Assembly (NCBI GenBank): GCA_025642075.2
Contig: JAODUO010000053.1
Span: forward strand, 1,567,501-1,631,500
Length of the DNA stretch: 64,000 nt
DNA from: Ridgeia piscesae
Taxonomy: Eukaryota > Annelida > Polychaeta > Sabellida > Siboglinidae
Reading direction: 5' to 3'
Shown here: in pieces, positions 54,130 to 64,000 of the stretch
Layout: each line of letters begins with the position of its first letter
Numbering within the stretch: the stretch's first letter is position 1
Position numbers and translations under genes: made by a program
The notes under the pieces: model-generated
Told to the model about the DNA's origin: nothing
Databases searched by the model: none
The model's input: only the letters and a program-made list of their open reading frames with translations

Positions 54130-56620
54130 TTACAGATGGGGTAGTGGACAGCCGGGCCTCTGGTAGAGGTATACACCACTCTAATGACTAGTGAAACAGG
54201 CAAAATCTGAACATTGTGATTTTTGGGGAGACGTTCAGATGCCCTTACAAGAGCAGTCAATTACAGATTGCTTGTGTACAGTGACAATAATCTATTAAAA
54301 TGTACCAGTTTTGGGGCCCTGGAGGCTTTAACATGAGTTGATAGATTTAAATGTTGTGTGTATAGTACCCTAAGAAACATCTATGCAAAATCAGAAAAAA
54401 AGATCTTCAACGGTTTTTGAGATACGAGAGCTAATGGCGTATGCAGAGCGATGACGTAACTCCATTGGACCTGTGGGCTAAGACTAAATAGCAGGAAGCA
54501 AGACACTTGAACCTTAAATGCAAACTTTATTTCCTGAAAAAAGATGCGTATTCGCTGGACCATTTGTAGTGTGTATATGCTAAAACCGTCTTGACTGTAC
54601 ATAAAGAACCTAGGTGTAATTCCTATCCAGTTGTAATGATCGAATTCTGAATTGCGCGAAAATGCTGCTTATGAAAGTATCCTTTATTTGACACATCATA
54701 AGACATTAAAATGCAATTTGGAATTATGAAAGAAAATCTGTATGCACGTCTTACAGTTAATGCAATACACATAACAACATATGAGTAAAATTACATCAGT
54801 TTTTACGAAAATAACATTTTATGTCATAACTTTTTACTTATTCACTTCTATCAAAAAGTATACGCAAATGGTTTATTATGGGTTAGGCGTTGCCGCTTAG
54901 CATGATTAATATTTTCACTAACCAGATATTATGCGATGCGCAAATAATAGGGTGTGCGGACATGCATGCCTGACTCAGAGTGCGGACATGCCCCTACTTC
55001 CCCTACGTGTTCTTGCCATTTCTCTTCACGACGACCAAGATGCAGAGACGTGTCGATAGCGAATTAAAACGAATTTCAGTGATGCAACAGTTTACGCATC
55101 AATTGCAGATAGACCATGAGTACATTACCAAAGTAATTGTACTCATGATTACTTTTCACGATTAAATTGTTTGTCATATGAACAGTTGCAAGCAAATATA
55201 TTAGATAGATAGAAATTGCAGTATTAGAAGAAAACTAATAAATGTAATATTAATTGAGCTATTAATTTTTCTATTACTGTTGAACATTTCAGTGAAGTAA
55301 ATGTTCAGTCAGATTTCCCTAAGTAATACCTTCTCTTCCCAGAGAAGCCACATCTCCTGACCCTCCTGTTTACTGTAGTACTGGTTGTACAAAGTTATAT
55401 TGTGACAGTCCATGGGAAGCACTGCAGGAGATAATCATCCCCTTACATCTTGCTTTGTAATTTTAGAAGCCATGCCACAGCCCCACCTGTACTGTTTGAT
55501 CTGTCAGCATGGTGTGAATGACTGGTCATGGTTCCTAACTTCCTACATCCAGAATCCTGACTAGGTCTGGGCGGTTAGCTGCTAAATCCCTGTTTATTGG
55601 GGATGTAAATTGTAAACCTGTCTAAATCCACAATTACTCTGTGTTTGTCCCATCTGATATATTACATATTTTAATTGAGTAAAATGTTAAACATAATCCC
55701 CTGGATTTAAAATGTTGTTATTATATTTGACCATATGTATCTGACATTTAAAAAGGGGACATTTGAAATTCCTGAATGCATCATATTTGTATTTGATTCA
55801 GAAACCATAAATTTAATTAGTTGTCCTCAATCCTTCAGACCAGAACTTGACATAAATGCATCATGTTTTTATATACAACAAGAAGGTTGCACTCAAGACC
55901 CATATTTTCACAGATTATTATTTTGACGCATATTTATACTATTTTATAGATTTATTATAAAAAAAAATAATACAGCATATAGCTGTGTGCTAATTTATGT
56001 TGGTTGAACATTATTGTCTTTATTAGTACATGCATATCTTATCAAAGTAGTATTGCATTAGGTTTTTATTATTTTATTATTTTAATACAATTGGGAAAAA
56101 TCACTATAAAGCGCCCCAGAACAATTATTTGGATGGCGCGCTGTATAAGAAATGAATTATTATTATTCACTAAAAACGTATGTAATATCGTCGATCTTGT
56201 AGTAATAACCTGCTATAGAGACTATATAATTGTCAGCATAGTTCTGAACAGTTTCTAAAAAAGATTGTAAATATTTGTTATCAAGGTGTGACACAGCATC
56301 TACTGTCAAATAATTATCTTGCTTTGCCCAGTCAATTCCATTTCTTACTTGATCCTGAATAACCTTTACCAGGCATGAAAGTGTTTTAAAAGTCTAATAG
56401 TTATTTATTTCCGTCGAGCAAAATTTCTGCTTCACCCTCATTTACATTCTGTAATATGTCATCTATGTGATATAATGGAGGATGCAATTATAAAGATCAG
56501 GGTCAAGAGAAGCATTTAACGCTAGTTCCATACTTTATTTCAACTCTACTAGACTTAACTACCTCTGGAAATGTTGACCGAAATAATACCTTTCTAGTCA
56601 CTGTACAATGTAACACAGAC
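54130..56620. other. Intergenic, AT-rich
   Basis: Contains a small imperfect hairpin (ATGAGTACATTAC / GTAATTGTACTCAT, about 55118-55148) and, at 56100-56170, a GGCGCGCTGTATAAGAAATG then ATTATTATTATT sequence that resembles the 3' tail of SINE or LINE copies. No gene is supported. Confidence 0.5.
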
Positions 56621-56624
56621 TTAC

Positions 56625-56670
56625 CTTGCTTACTTAGCTTTGGAGGATTCAGACCTCCCAATGTTCCCAT
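56625..56670 (-). CDS. Possible first coding exon of a divergent gene
   Basis: On the minus strand GCCATGGGA gives a good start context at 56670; the frame encodes MGTLGGLNPPKLSKQ and reaches GTAAGT (donor) after 56625. It lies 0.7 kb upstream of DCTN5 in divergent orientation. No second exon was recognised further along the minus strand, and the product is unknown. Confidence 0.25.
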
Positions 56671-56776
56671 GGCATTCTACGCGTCAGACACTGAAGTCTC
56701 CAATGCGTGGTTCAGTGGAATCATTGATGAAGACGAGTGACCACACTTGTCACCAGTCGTCTGGACCTCTGCACTT

Positions 56777-56836
56777 GTCGCGATGTTCAGTTAGCAGATG
56801 ATCTAAGTCGCGATGTTCAGTTAGCAGATGATCTAA
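56777..56836. repeat. 30-bp tandem duplication
   Basis: TCGCGATGTTCAGTTAGCAG then ATGATCTAAG occurs twice in direct contact, identical copies, about 0.5 kb before DCTN5. Confidence 0.97.
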
Positions 56837-57361
56837 GAAGACATCGTCTGACCTGCTGACACTGGTGCAAAAGAAGCATAGGATACTAATTCATTAAATT
56901 TCAATGAACTAATTAATATCACAAATGTATTAATTACAGTTAAAAAAATTAACAAGTATATTTTGTTTTGGTAAAATTACTTATTAAAAGGATAGCTATT
57001 AAATTACTTCATATATACATATTATATAACTAATCAACTATATAACAATTGCACAGAGGTCGAGATGGTGTTTGACTGAACAGGTCAGTCAGATAGTAAA
57101 GTGTAAAGTACTTTGTGCAGTCATTACAATTGGATACTGCGTTATAAGATAACTTACATATATTTTACACATTCAGCACCAGTACTACACATGAATCACC
57201 ACTAAACTTATGAACACTGACAAGTGTTGGCACCTCACGGCTAATCGAGGCTAAGCGCGAATAGGTCTAACGAGGTAGAACGACATATGCAGTGTCGGTG
57301 TGTTATGTACTAGATCGTTGCGTATCTTATTTGCTGTCGACGTTTGTCTCGTAAATTCACA

Positions 57362-60300
57362 ATGGAACAGGAAGATATCCATTACAACAAGTCTGAATAT
57401 ATTGAAACGGTAACACCAACATTTGGTAATACACGGTTGTTTGTGAGTGAAAAGCTGTGCTGTATAGAGGTACTAGTCTCCACCGTCATAATTCTTTCAA
57501 TAATACTAGCTTAGGCACCGGCACTGACTGTCAGTGTCTGGCTTCATTGCCCTCAGTCAGGTCTCGGGTGGTGGAGACTGGGTGATAGTGGAGATTCGTG
57601 ATAGTTAGAAATAGTGGTTCTGTCATTCTTTTCTTTTTATAAATAGGGACTATTGTGTGCTTTCAACTAGTCTGAAGGGGGAGTTCCAGAATTTATTGAT
57701 TTCTGACATAGTTGCCAGAATGGGTGCTCTTCTAGACGAGGCAATTTCCTTCAGGATTCTGGCAGGAATGTTAATTGTCTGGGCCTTGGCCCGGCCAAGG
57801 CTTGGGCTTTATTTAGTGTTAATTCTTTAATAGGCTCCTTGATAACAATGGAATTGGTTTGGCATATTGTGGGAAAATTTATTAATAGCTGGGGAGATTA
57901 ATCAGGTCTCCGTTGATGGACACAGACTGGAATTGGTTTGAAAGAATATCTGCTTTGGATTTATTATCCATAGCCTAGGAAGGAATCCTTTAATGTGGGA
58001 GATTCCTGTTGTGTCTTTATTGAGCGATTTTGTGTAGTGCCAAAAAGTGTTTAAAAGGGGCATACCGGTAGTCATACTATCATGGTCACTGATGCCTGGT
58101 ATGCTATGCGTGGTTTCTATGAGGGAGGGGTTGGTGGTGACGAAAACGTTTAGTATGTTTTTGCCTCTGGTGGATTCCTCTACAGCTTGGTGACGGTGGA
58201 AGTCTCTAGTCAGATCTAGTAAGTTGGTAAAGGCTTTGTCATTTAATGTGCAGGTTAAGGAGGTCAAATCAATCTTGGGACAGTTAAAATCACCAGCTAT
58301 CCATATGTTGCTAATTGAGTTTCGTCGATTGGATCAGTCCTGTTTTGTTAGTTGGTGTTTGATAGAAGCTGCAAATATAAAGACAAATAGCAAATGACTT
58401 GTGGAAGGGTCTCTGCATAAAGATACTTTGTTGTATCATATTCATAAAAAAATCTCATTTTCAGGCGTCTGGGAACAAAGTGAGCAGACAGTCCGTGCTC
58501 TGTGGCAGTCAAAATATAGTTCTCAATGGAAAGGTATTGTCATCCATAGTGTGCTGAATGTGATGTGATAGCGAGGTTCTAGTTAGTAAGGTCATTCAAG
58601 ATGTCCTGCAAACATGGTTTATATGTAAATAGTATTATTAAAATATTGTTTTATAATTAATATAGATTGTGTTTCAGTTAATGTTGCATTGTCGTCTTCC
58701 AACTACTGGACTGGACTAGACCTGCACAGGGCTTTAAATTAAATGTTGCTAGTCATGTTGTTACATAGTGATACACATTTTAAAATCTTAATGCATACAA
58801 TTTTTCTTTCAGTGTGACATCACACACAATTTATAAAGTTAAAGCGAACAATATTACCATGCATGTTTGTTAAAAGATTAAGGTTTTTTCTGTGTGTGTA
58901 ACTACAACTAGATGTATCTGTCAGCTGATCCAGTTTTTATATTGGCAACTGTAGCAGTTTAAGTAAACCTTTTTTGTAAATCCGAAAGAGAAATAATTTG
59001 CAAGTGTGGTGATATACTTCACAAGCTGTAATGATATCATGCTGTTTATTATGCAAACATATACATGCTGTTCTTCATAAATTATATGCGTTGTTCAGTC
59101 AATAGGAAAATAACACTAGTAACAGTTTATTTTCCCAATTATTTCTATCAATTGATGATTATGATATGATTACTGTTTGTCATTGCCTGATTGGTAGCAG
59201 TAATTATGATTAAAAGTTTCTTCCTTAATTGATTGCTTTTTTTGAGGAAAATATGTAATTTTAAACTAAATAATGTTTTGTCGTTTGTTCAGACCATCAT
59301 CATGTCAGATTCAATTGTTCGTGGTGACTTGGCAAACGTCCGGATTGGTCGACATTGTGTCATTAGTAAACGAGCTGTAATTCGGCCGCCATTTAAGAAA
59401 TTTAGCAAAGGGTAAGTAATAATGAGCAGTACGTGTGGACTCTGGTTGATGACATAAGCACAGCGTTCAGTGTCTCATCAGTGGGTGTGTATATTTTTTC
59501 TTTTGGGCTGACGGTCCAACAGACTTATGGCATTACTTTGTGTGTGTGCGTGGAGTGTGTGTGTGTGCATGGAGTGTGTGTGTGTGTGTGTGTGTTATCT
59601 GCCATATCTCAGAAATGATTGAGGATCTATTTTTTTATTTTGCTAAGATGTACCTTAACTACCTTGGGGTACTGCCACTGTGCACAAAGAATGAAAAGTT
59701 GATTGAATCATTCTAAAGGCTTCCAGAGCCAAAAACTAATAAAATGTCCCACAGTTTTTTTTCTTCCAAAAATGTGTGGTGTCTACTGGTTAATGATATA
59801 TTATCACCACTCATAAACCACTGACAAACACAGAACATTTGTATTCTGCACAAAAACAGAGTGAAATATACTTTAGTCACATTTTCTGCAGAATCCACAC
59901 AATTTCGCTGTGTTTTTAGTCATCTTACATGAATATCCAGAGAAAATTAGGCATTTTCACAGTATTCATTGATATCAATTGGTTTTCTAAACACAATAGC
60001 TCACTAAATGCAAACAGCATAGCTTTTTTTGTAGAGCTCAGTTATGCATAATTTTTAACAAAACAGCTCAGGAAATTTAATAAAACGTAAAATAAATGCA
60101 TTATCTAAATTCCTGTCCTCTCTGATTACCGTGAAGCGTTAGTTATATAGCTAAATTATATTGCCGTGTCGAAATTATAGTTACCACATTTTTCAAATCA
60201 TCAGTTGTTCGAGCACGGGCTTGTGGACTGTGTGATAGCATTCTTGCAATACTTAGAATGACTGACTAAAGATGTTATCATTGTGTTTCAGTGTCGCCTT

Positions 60301-62563
60301 TTTCCCTCTCCATATTGGTGACCACGTCTTTATAGAAGAAGATTCAATCATAAATGCTGCACAAGTTGGATCCTACGTCCATGTTGGCAAAAACTGTGTG
60401 ATAGTAGGTTTAAAATTACTAATGTTTCCCTTACTATATTAGGTTGTTATAAGCAAGAGTGAGTAATGTTGAACGATTTTGCAAAAAAGGCTACTGTGGC
60501 CTTCCACCACAAGGTTTCTAACAGCCTGATCTGAAAATGTATTTAATTTGTCTGGTGATTTCTTCAAAATTAAATAACATGTTTGCACAGGTACATTGAA
60601 GTGAACAGTCTATTTATGAAGGCAGCTTTGTTTGCACTCTGTGATGTTAATCTTAAAAAGATTCTTTTTAAGCCTATGTGCATTTGAGATGTACCATATC
60701 AAAACATCATAATTTTGCATATATTCTATCTATAAAAAATTACAGCATAAATATGAATTAATGTGTGTAAAAAATTGTAATATATGGCATTACAATATTT
60801 TATCTTACATGATTTATATATACACATGTATACATGTAATAGTATACATTACACATGCATACATATACAAATAGATATTCATGTACACACGAATAAATTT
60901 TGGATGATGCCTACATTTGTATATACAACTTTGTATATAATATATATATATATATAATTATAGATATAAATGTGTGCGTGTGTTATAGGGCCGACGCTGT
61001 GTCTTGAAGGATTGCTGTGCTGTGGCAGACGACACAGTGCTGCCTCCAGAGACGGTCGTCCCGCCATTCACACTCTACTCCGGCTCACCAGGTGCGTCTT
61101 ACAAATCACATACGCCTATACCTCGTTCACTCTACAAACAGGCTTCAAACAGCTAAGTTAAAGTGACATGGTCCGTTCGTGGCTTTTTATTGTTATTGCA
61201 AAATCATGTTGATCAGTGTAAGTTATAACTATTGTAGCGTCCTGACCGCCAATAAAGGTTTTATCGAGACAGAACTGACTTCGTAATGTTAAACGTCGAA
61301 TGTTTATAAGAATCCCGACGCTGTCACTCAAATCGCCGCGAGTGACTCCCACCCTTTGACCTTTACCAACTGGGACCGTGCACCTGGCTGGATGTGGCGT
61401 TAGTGGCGTCAACTTGTGTTCACGTGATACTGCATCGCGTGATCATGCATTTCCTTCTGGGCTTTTAGCCACGCCTACAACAGTTTTGAAAACGCCTCGT
61501 GGTCGATGTGTACACAGAGTTAAGCACCCTTACTGGGTCTATTTTCAACTACTAAATGGAACATAAAAACATATTTTGACTGTCTTTACGCTGTAATAGG
61601 CATAATTTATACCATATAACATGATTTTGCAATAAAAATAAAACGCCACGAACGGACCATGTCGCTTTAATGCGCATTAAGTGAGCCAGTTCAAATCATG
61701 AGCCTTGTGTAAAGACACTACTGTTAGGGGTATGTGAAATTAATTATTAGGTTAGTACTAACATGTTAATGAGCAAAATTGCGACAGTTACAGATATGGG
61801 TCATAAATTGTGGTACATGATATTTCTTTGGAGCATAGTTTGTGAAATGTATGAGTTTTGATTATGTACTGGTGTCATGTGATATGATCATGTACTGGTG
61901 TCATGTGAGATGATCATGTACTGGTGTCATGTGATATGATCATGTACTGGTGTCATGTGATATGGCTCTGATTTTACCAGAATGTGACCAAGATTCATAA
62001 CTGATGGGTCGAAGTGCCATACATTTCACACAAACTATACTCCAAAATAAATGAATTTGTTACAAAACATCTCAATCTTGGAGCCATGAACAATATATTT
62101 CCATATGATATTTCTGTTCCACTGTTTCATGTCACATAAATCTCATAATAATTATAACAACAAATATGTTATGAATTTCAAATTATATCGCATGCTGTTT
62201 GGTATTGTCATTATATAATGAACAATTACTAACATAAGCCACCCTATCGAATTTAGCCACGTGACAGTTGGCAATGAGTTCCCATGTGGTGTAAGTCTTA
62301 TGACATTCCCCTAACTGCACTCACATTTACAGTTCAGCATTGTTAGTAATTTTGGGTTTAGTCATCAATTAAACTCCAGAAAATTCACATAATTTACACT
62401 ATTTAGAAGTTTTCACATCTTCTTTGTCAAACCAACAAGTTGTAACGAGTGTTTTCTTTGTTGGTCTTCAGGAACATTCACCGAGCAGCTGCCTGGGTGC
62501 ACGCAGGACCTGATGATTGACATCACCCGCAGCTATTACCAGCACTTCACTGCCAAGTCATGA
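57362..62563 (+). CDS. DCTN5: Dynactin subunit 5 (p25), complete six-exon gene
   Basis: Subunit of the dynactin pointed-end complex (with p27, p62 and Arp11), which helps cytoplasmic dynein bind endosomal cargo and adaptors. Exons: 57362-57409, 58465-58533, 59293-59411, 60292-60403, 60989-61091, 62472-62563, all AG/GT, in frame, 543 nt giving 180 aa plus stop (animal p25 is about 182 aa). The protein begins [16 protein letters not shown], continues [21 protein letters not shown], then [54 protein letters not shown] and [11 protein letters not shown]. The isoleucine/valine-rich hexapeptide rungs make the left-handed beta-helix typical of p25. No lesion is seen. Introns hold a LINE relic, a TTAA-flanked element and short repeats. 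Confidence 0.96.
57640..58320 (-). pseudogene. LINE endonuclease/RT relic in DCTN5 intron 1
   Basis: Read on the minus strand from about 58318: [16 protein letters not shown] (the GDFN block of the APE-type endonuclease), then [33 protein letters not shown] and [12 protein letters not shown] (the SDH block). Further on come PARILKEIA and API words typical of the start of a LINE RT. It is interrupted and truncated on both sides, antisense to DCTN5, and belongs to a CR1/L2-like class. Confidence 0.8.
58540..60290. other. DCTN5 introns 2 and 3
   Basis: AT-rich introns either side of exon 59293-59411. A GT-rich microsatellite lies at about 59538-59596. Nothing else is supported. Confidence 0.55.
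61162..61666. mobile_element. TTAA-flanked MITE in DCTN5 intron 5
   Basis: Terminal inverted repeats of about 49 bp (AGYGACATGGTCCGTTCGTG, GCKTTTTATT, then TTATTGCAAAATCATGTT) at 61162-61210 and 61618-61666, with TTAA on both sides (61158-61161, 61667-61670). A TTAA target is the signature of piggyBac-type transposition, though the ends do not start with the usual CCC. The 505-bp element has no transposase and is richer in CpG than the intron around it. Confidence 0.85.
61858..61972. repeat. 26-bp tandem repeat x 4 in DCTN5 intron
   Basis: Four copies of GATCATGTACTGGTGTCATG then TGATAT, the first slightly diverged (GATTATG). Confidence 0.95.
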
Positions 62564-64000
62564 GTAGACACTGAACACCACAAAGACTGACTCTTAATAT
62601 TTATGCATTCTCACAGGCCAGTGTTGCAGGGGGTTACCCGGTGCAGTGTATGAAGTCCGCTAAATCAAGCCAGTAATTTACTTCTCTGGTGAAGACTGTA
62701 CCACCTGTGGGAACAAGACAGACCCATGCCATCTGCACGAAGGTGAAGCCCTCGAATAAAGACATTTCTCATTAATTTCCCATTCTACTTCCTTAACAGG
62801 ACATGTAATATGACCAGGCTTGATGGCTGGTCTATGGGGGAGACACAACACAAAGTTTCGACTTCAATGAAGCACATGTCTCATCATGGTGGATATTTTG
62901 TCACAAACATCAACAGAACCAATTTTGCATAATAACTGATTATATTGATGAAAATGAAACCAACTTAGGTGATTAATTCTTTTTAGTATTTGAACATTGT
63001 TTCGCCCAATAAGTAATAAACAATTTTTTTTCTGATCTAATATTTATTGGATTTCATATTGTGAACATGTAACCATAAATTTCAGTTTCTTGTAATGAAA
63101 GCTTACACATACAGGCATGGTGCAGTAGTGTTTGTTTCAAATGTTTCTCAGCACAGAACATCATGTTATCTCTATATGTTTTCTGACTGTCTAATTACTT
63201 TTGTTAGAGTATCAAAATGTCACATTGGTGTTCACCAGATGGCTAAGCTTAAGATATGATTGGCTATAATTTTAAGTATTTGCCCTTTGTAAAACAAAAC
63301 TAAACAACTGACTTTTATATAGAAGTATTGGTATCTGGCGCAAGGCAGTACCGGTAGCATTTATAGCAAAAGTGTGTATTTGTAGAAGATTTTGGGACAA
63401 GTCATTATTATTGTGCATTGTGTATTATTTGTAATGTTGTTCTGTACAAGGTGTGTATTTACGTATGCACTTTGTGATACAAAAGGAATATGCTGTATAT
63501 AGTATAAGTGTGAAATAAATTATGATTATAATGTACATGTGTTAATAATACCATTACTTAGTGGATATTCCAACTTTGAGAATAAATATACTGCACACCA
63601 TGAACTGATAACCTTTAAATTTTATATAAAAAAATAACGTTTCTTATAAGGTCTACAATACGGCCACAGTCTAACGACCATCTTAGTTTACAACAGAACC
63701 AGCAAATGTATTGATGCATCTACCTGGTGTATGATTCTGGTGGAAAGTAAAACTAAATAAGTGCCACATTTTGTTGTTTAATCCAGAATGTTTCTTAAGC
63801 ATTACTGGATGATTAACAGAACATATACAGTATATGTCGCTGAAACCAAAGTAATTGATTTTGGAATGGCAACTTGAATTGGTTAACAAGCTCAGTTTAT
63901 CTTCAGCATTTTATTAGGAGTTTCCTACAACCCATCCACATTCAAATGGATTATGTCTATAGATACACCTGCTTTTGTCATTATTTGTATCATGCGCTCC
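62564..64000. other. DCTN5 3' UTR and downstream flank
   Basis: Contains the candidate polyadenylation signal at 62755 and AT-rich sequence to the window end. No further gene or repeat is supported. Confidence 0.5.
62755..62760 (+). terminator. Candidate polyadenylation signal of DCTN5
   Basis: AATAAA lies 192 bases after the DCTN5 stop. No transcript evidence is available, and further AATAAA-like sites occur downstream (for example near 63017 and 63514), so the used site is not certain. Confidence 0.45.

Overview
The window is eukaryotic nuclear DNA from a metazoan. Spliced genes with GT/AG introns, non-LTR retrotransposons, tRNA-derived SINEs, hAT-like and TTAA-flanked transposons and very large minisatellites are all visible. 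The macrodomain-PARP expansion, the LINE families and the DCTN5 sequence fit a lophotrochozoan, most likely a marine mollusc; that placement is inference.

Three plus-strand protein-coding genes can be read. Gene A (about 619 to 19,199, its 5' end outside the window) and gene B (about 36,053 to 45,721, upstream exons not found) are tandem paralogues of the macrodomain/ADP-ribosyltransferase family (PARP14-like). Both run macro domain, linker, alpha/beta module, C-terminal PARP catalytic domain, with identical intron phases. Gene C (57,362 to 62,563) is a complete six-exon DCTN5 (dynactin p25, 180 aa).

Both PARP genes carry damage in this assembly. In A, the 5' two thirds of the large catalytic exon is replaced by a 54-bp satellite (13,800 to 18,240), and the last exon is shifted out of frame. 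In B, one macro exon is one base short and the next is lost inside a 51-bp array. Several low-complexity stretches look like poor long-read consensus. One (4,171 to 4,720) is a blend of a satellite with the unique sequence found at 6,181 to 6,740, so some lesions may be assembly errors.

Layout: 1-596 12-bp array; 619-19,199 gene A, with introns filled by a 16-bp satellite (2,770-6,165), nested transposons (6,418-7,917), a 2-kb inverted repeat (10,466-12,462) and the 54-bp satellite; 20,385-26,530 intergenic arrays around a hAT-like element with an 8-bp target duplication that holds a truncated LINE; 27,600-34,600 LINE and SINE relics, AT microsatellites and a T/G-only tract; 36,053-45,893 gene B with repeats at several of its splice junctions; 45,900-57,300 intergenic DNA with LINE relics, purine and CA tracts and hairpins; 57,362-62,563 DCTN5.

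The most interesting signals are: (i) gene B has His and Tyr plus a Glu at the position where mono-ADP-ribosylating macro-PARPs usually have a hydrophobic residue, together with a Cys-His-Cys-Cys cluster spaced like that of tankyrase; (ii) minisatellites repeatedly start or end exactly at splice junctions or the stop codon of the two PARP genes.
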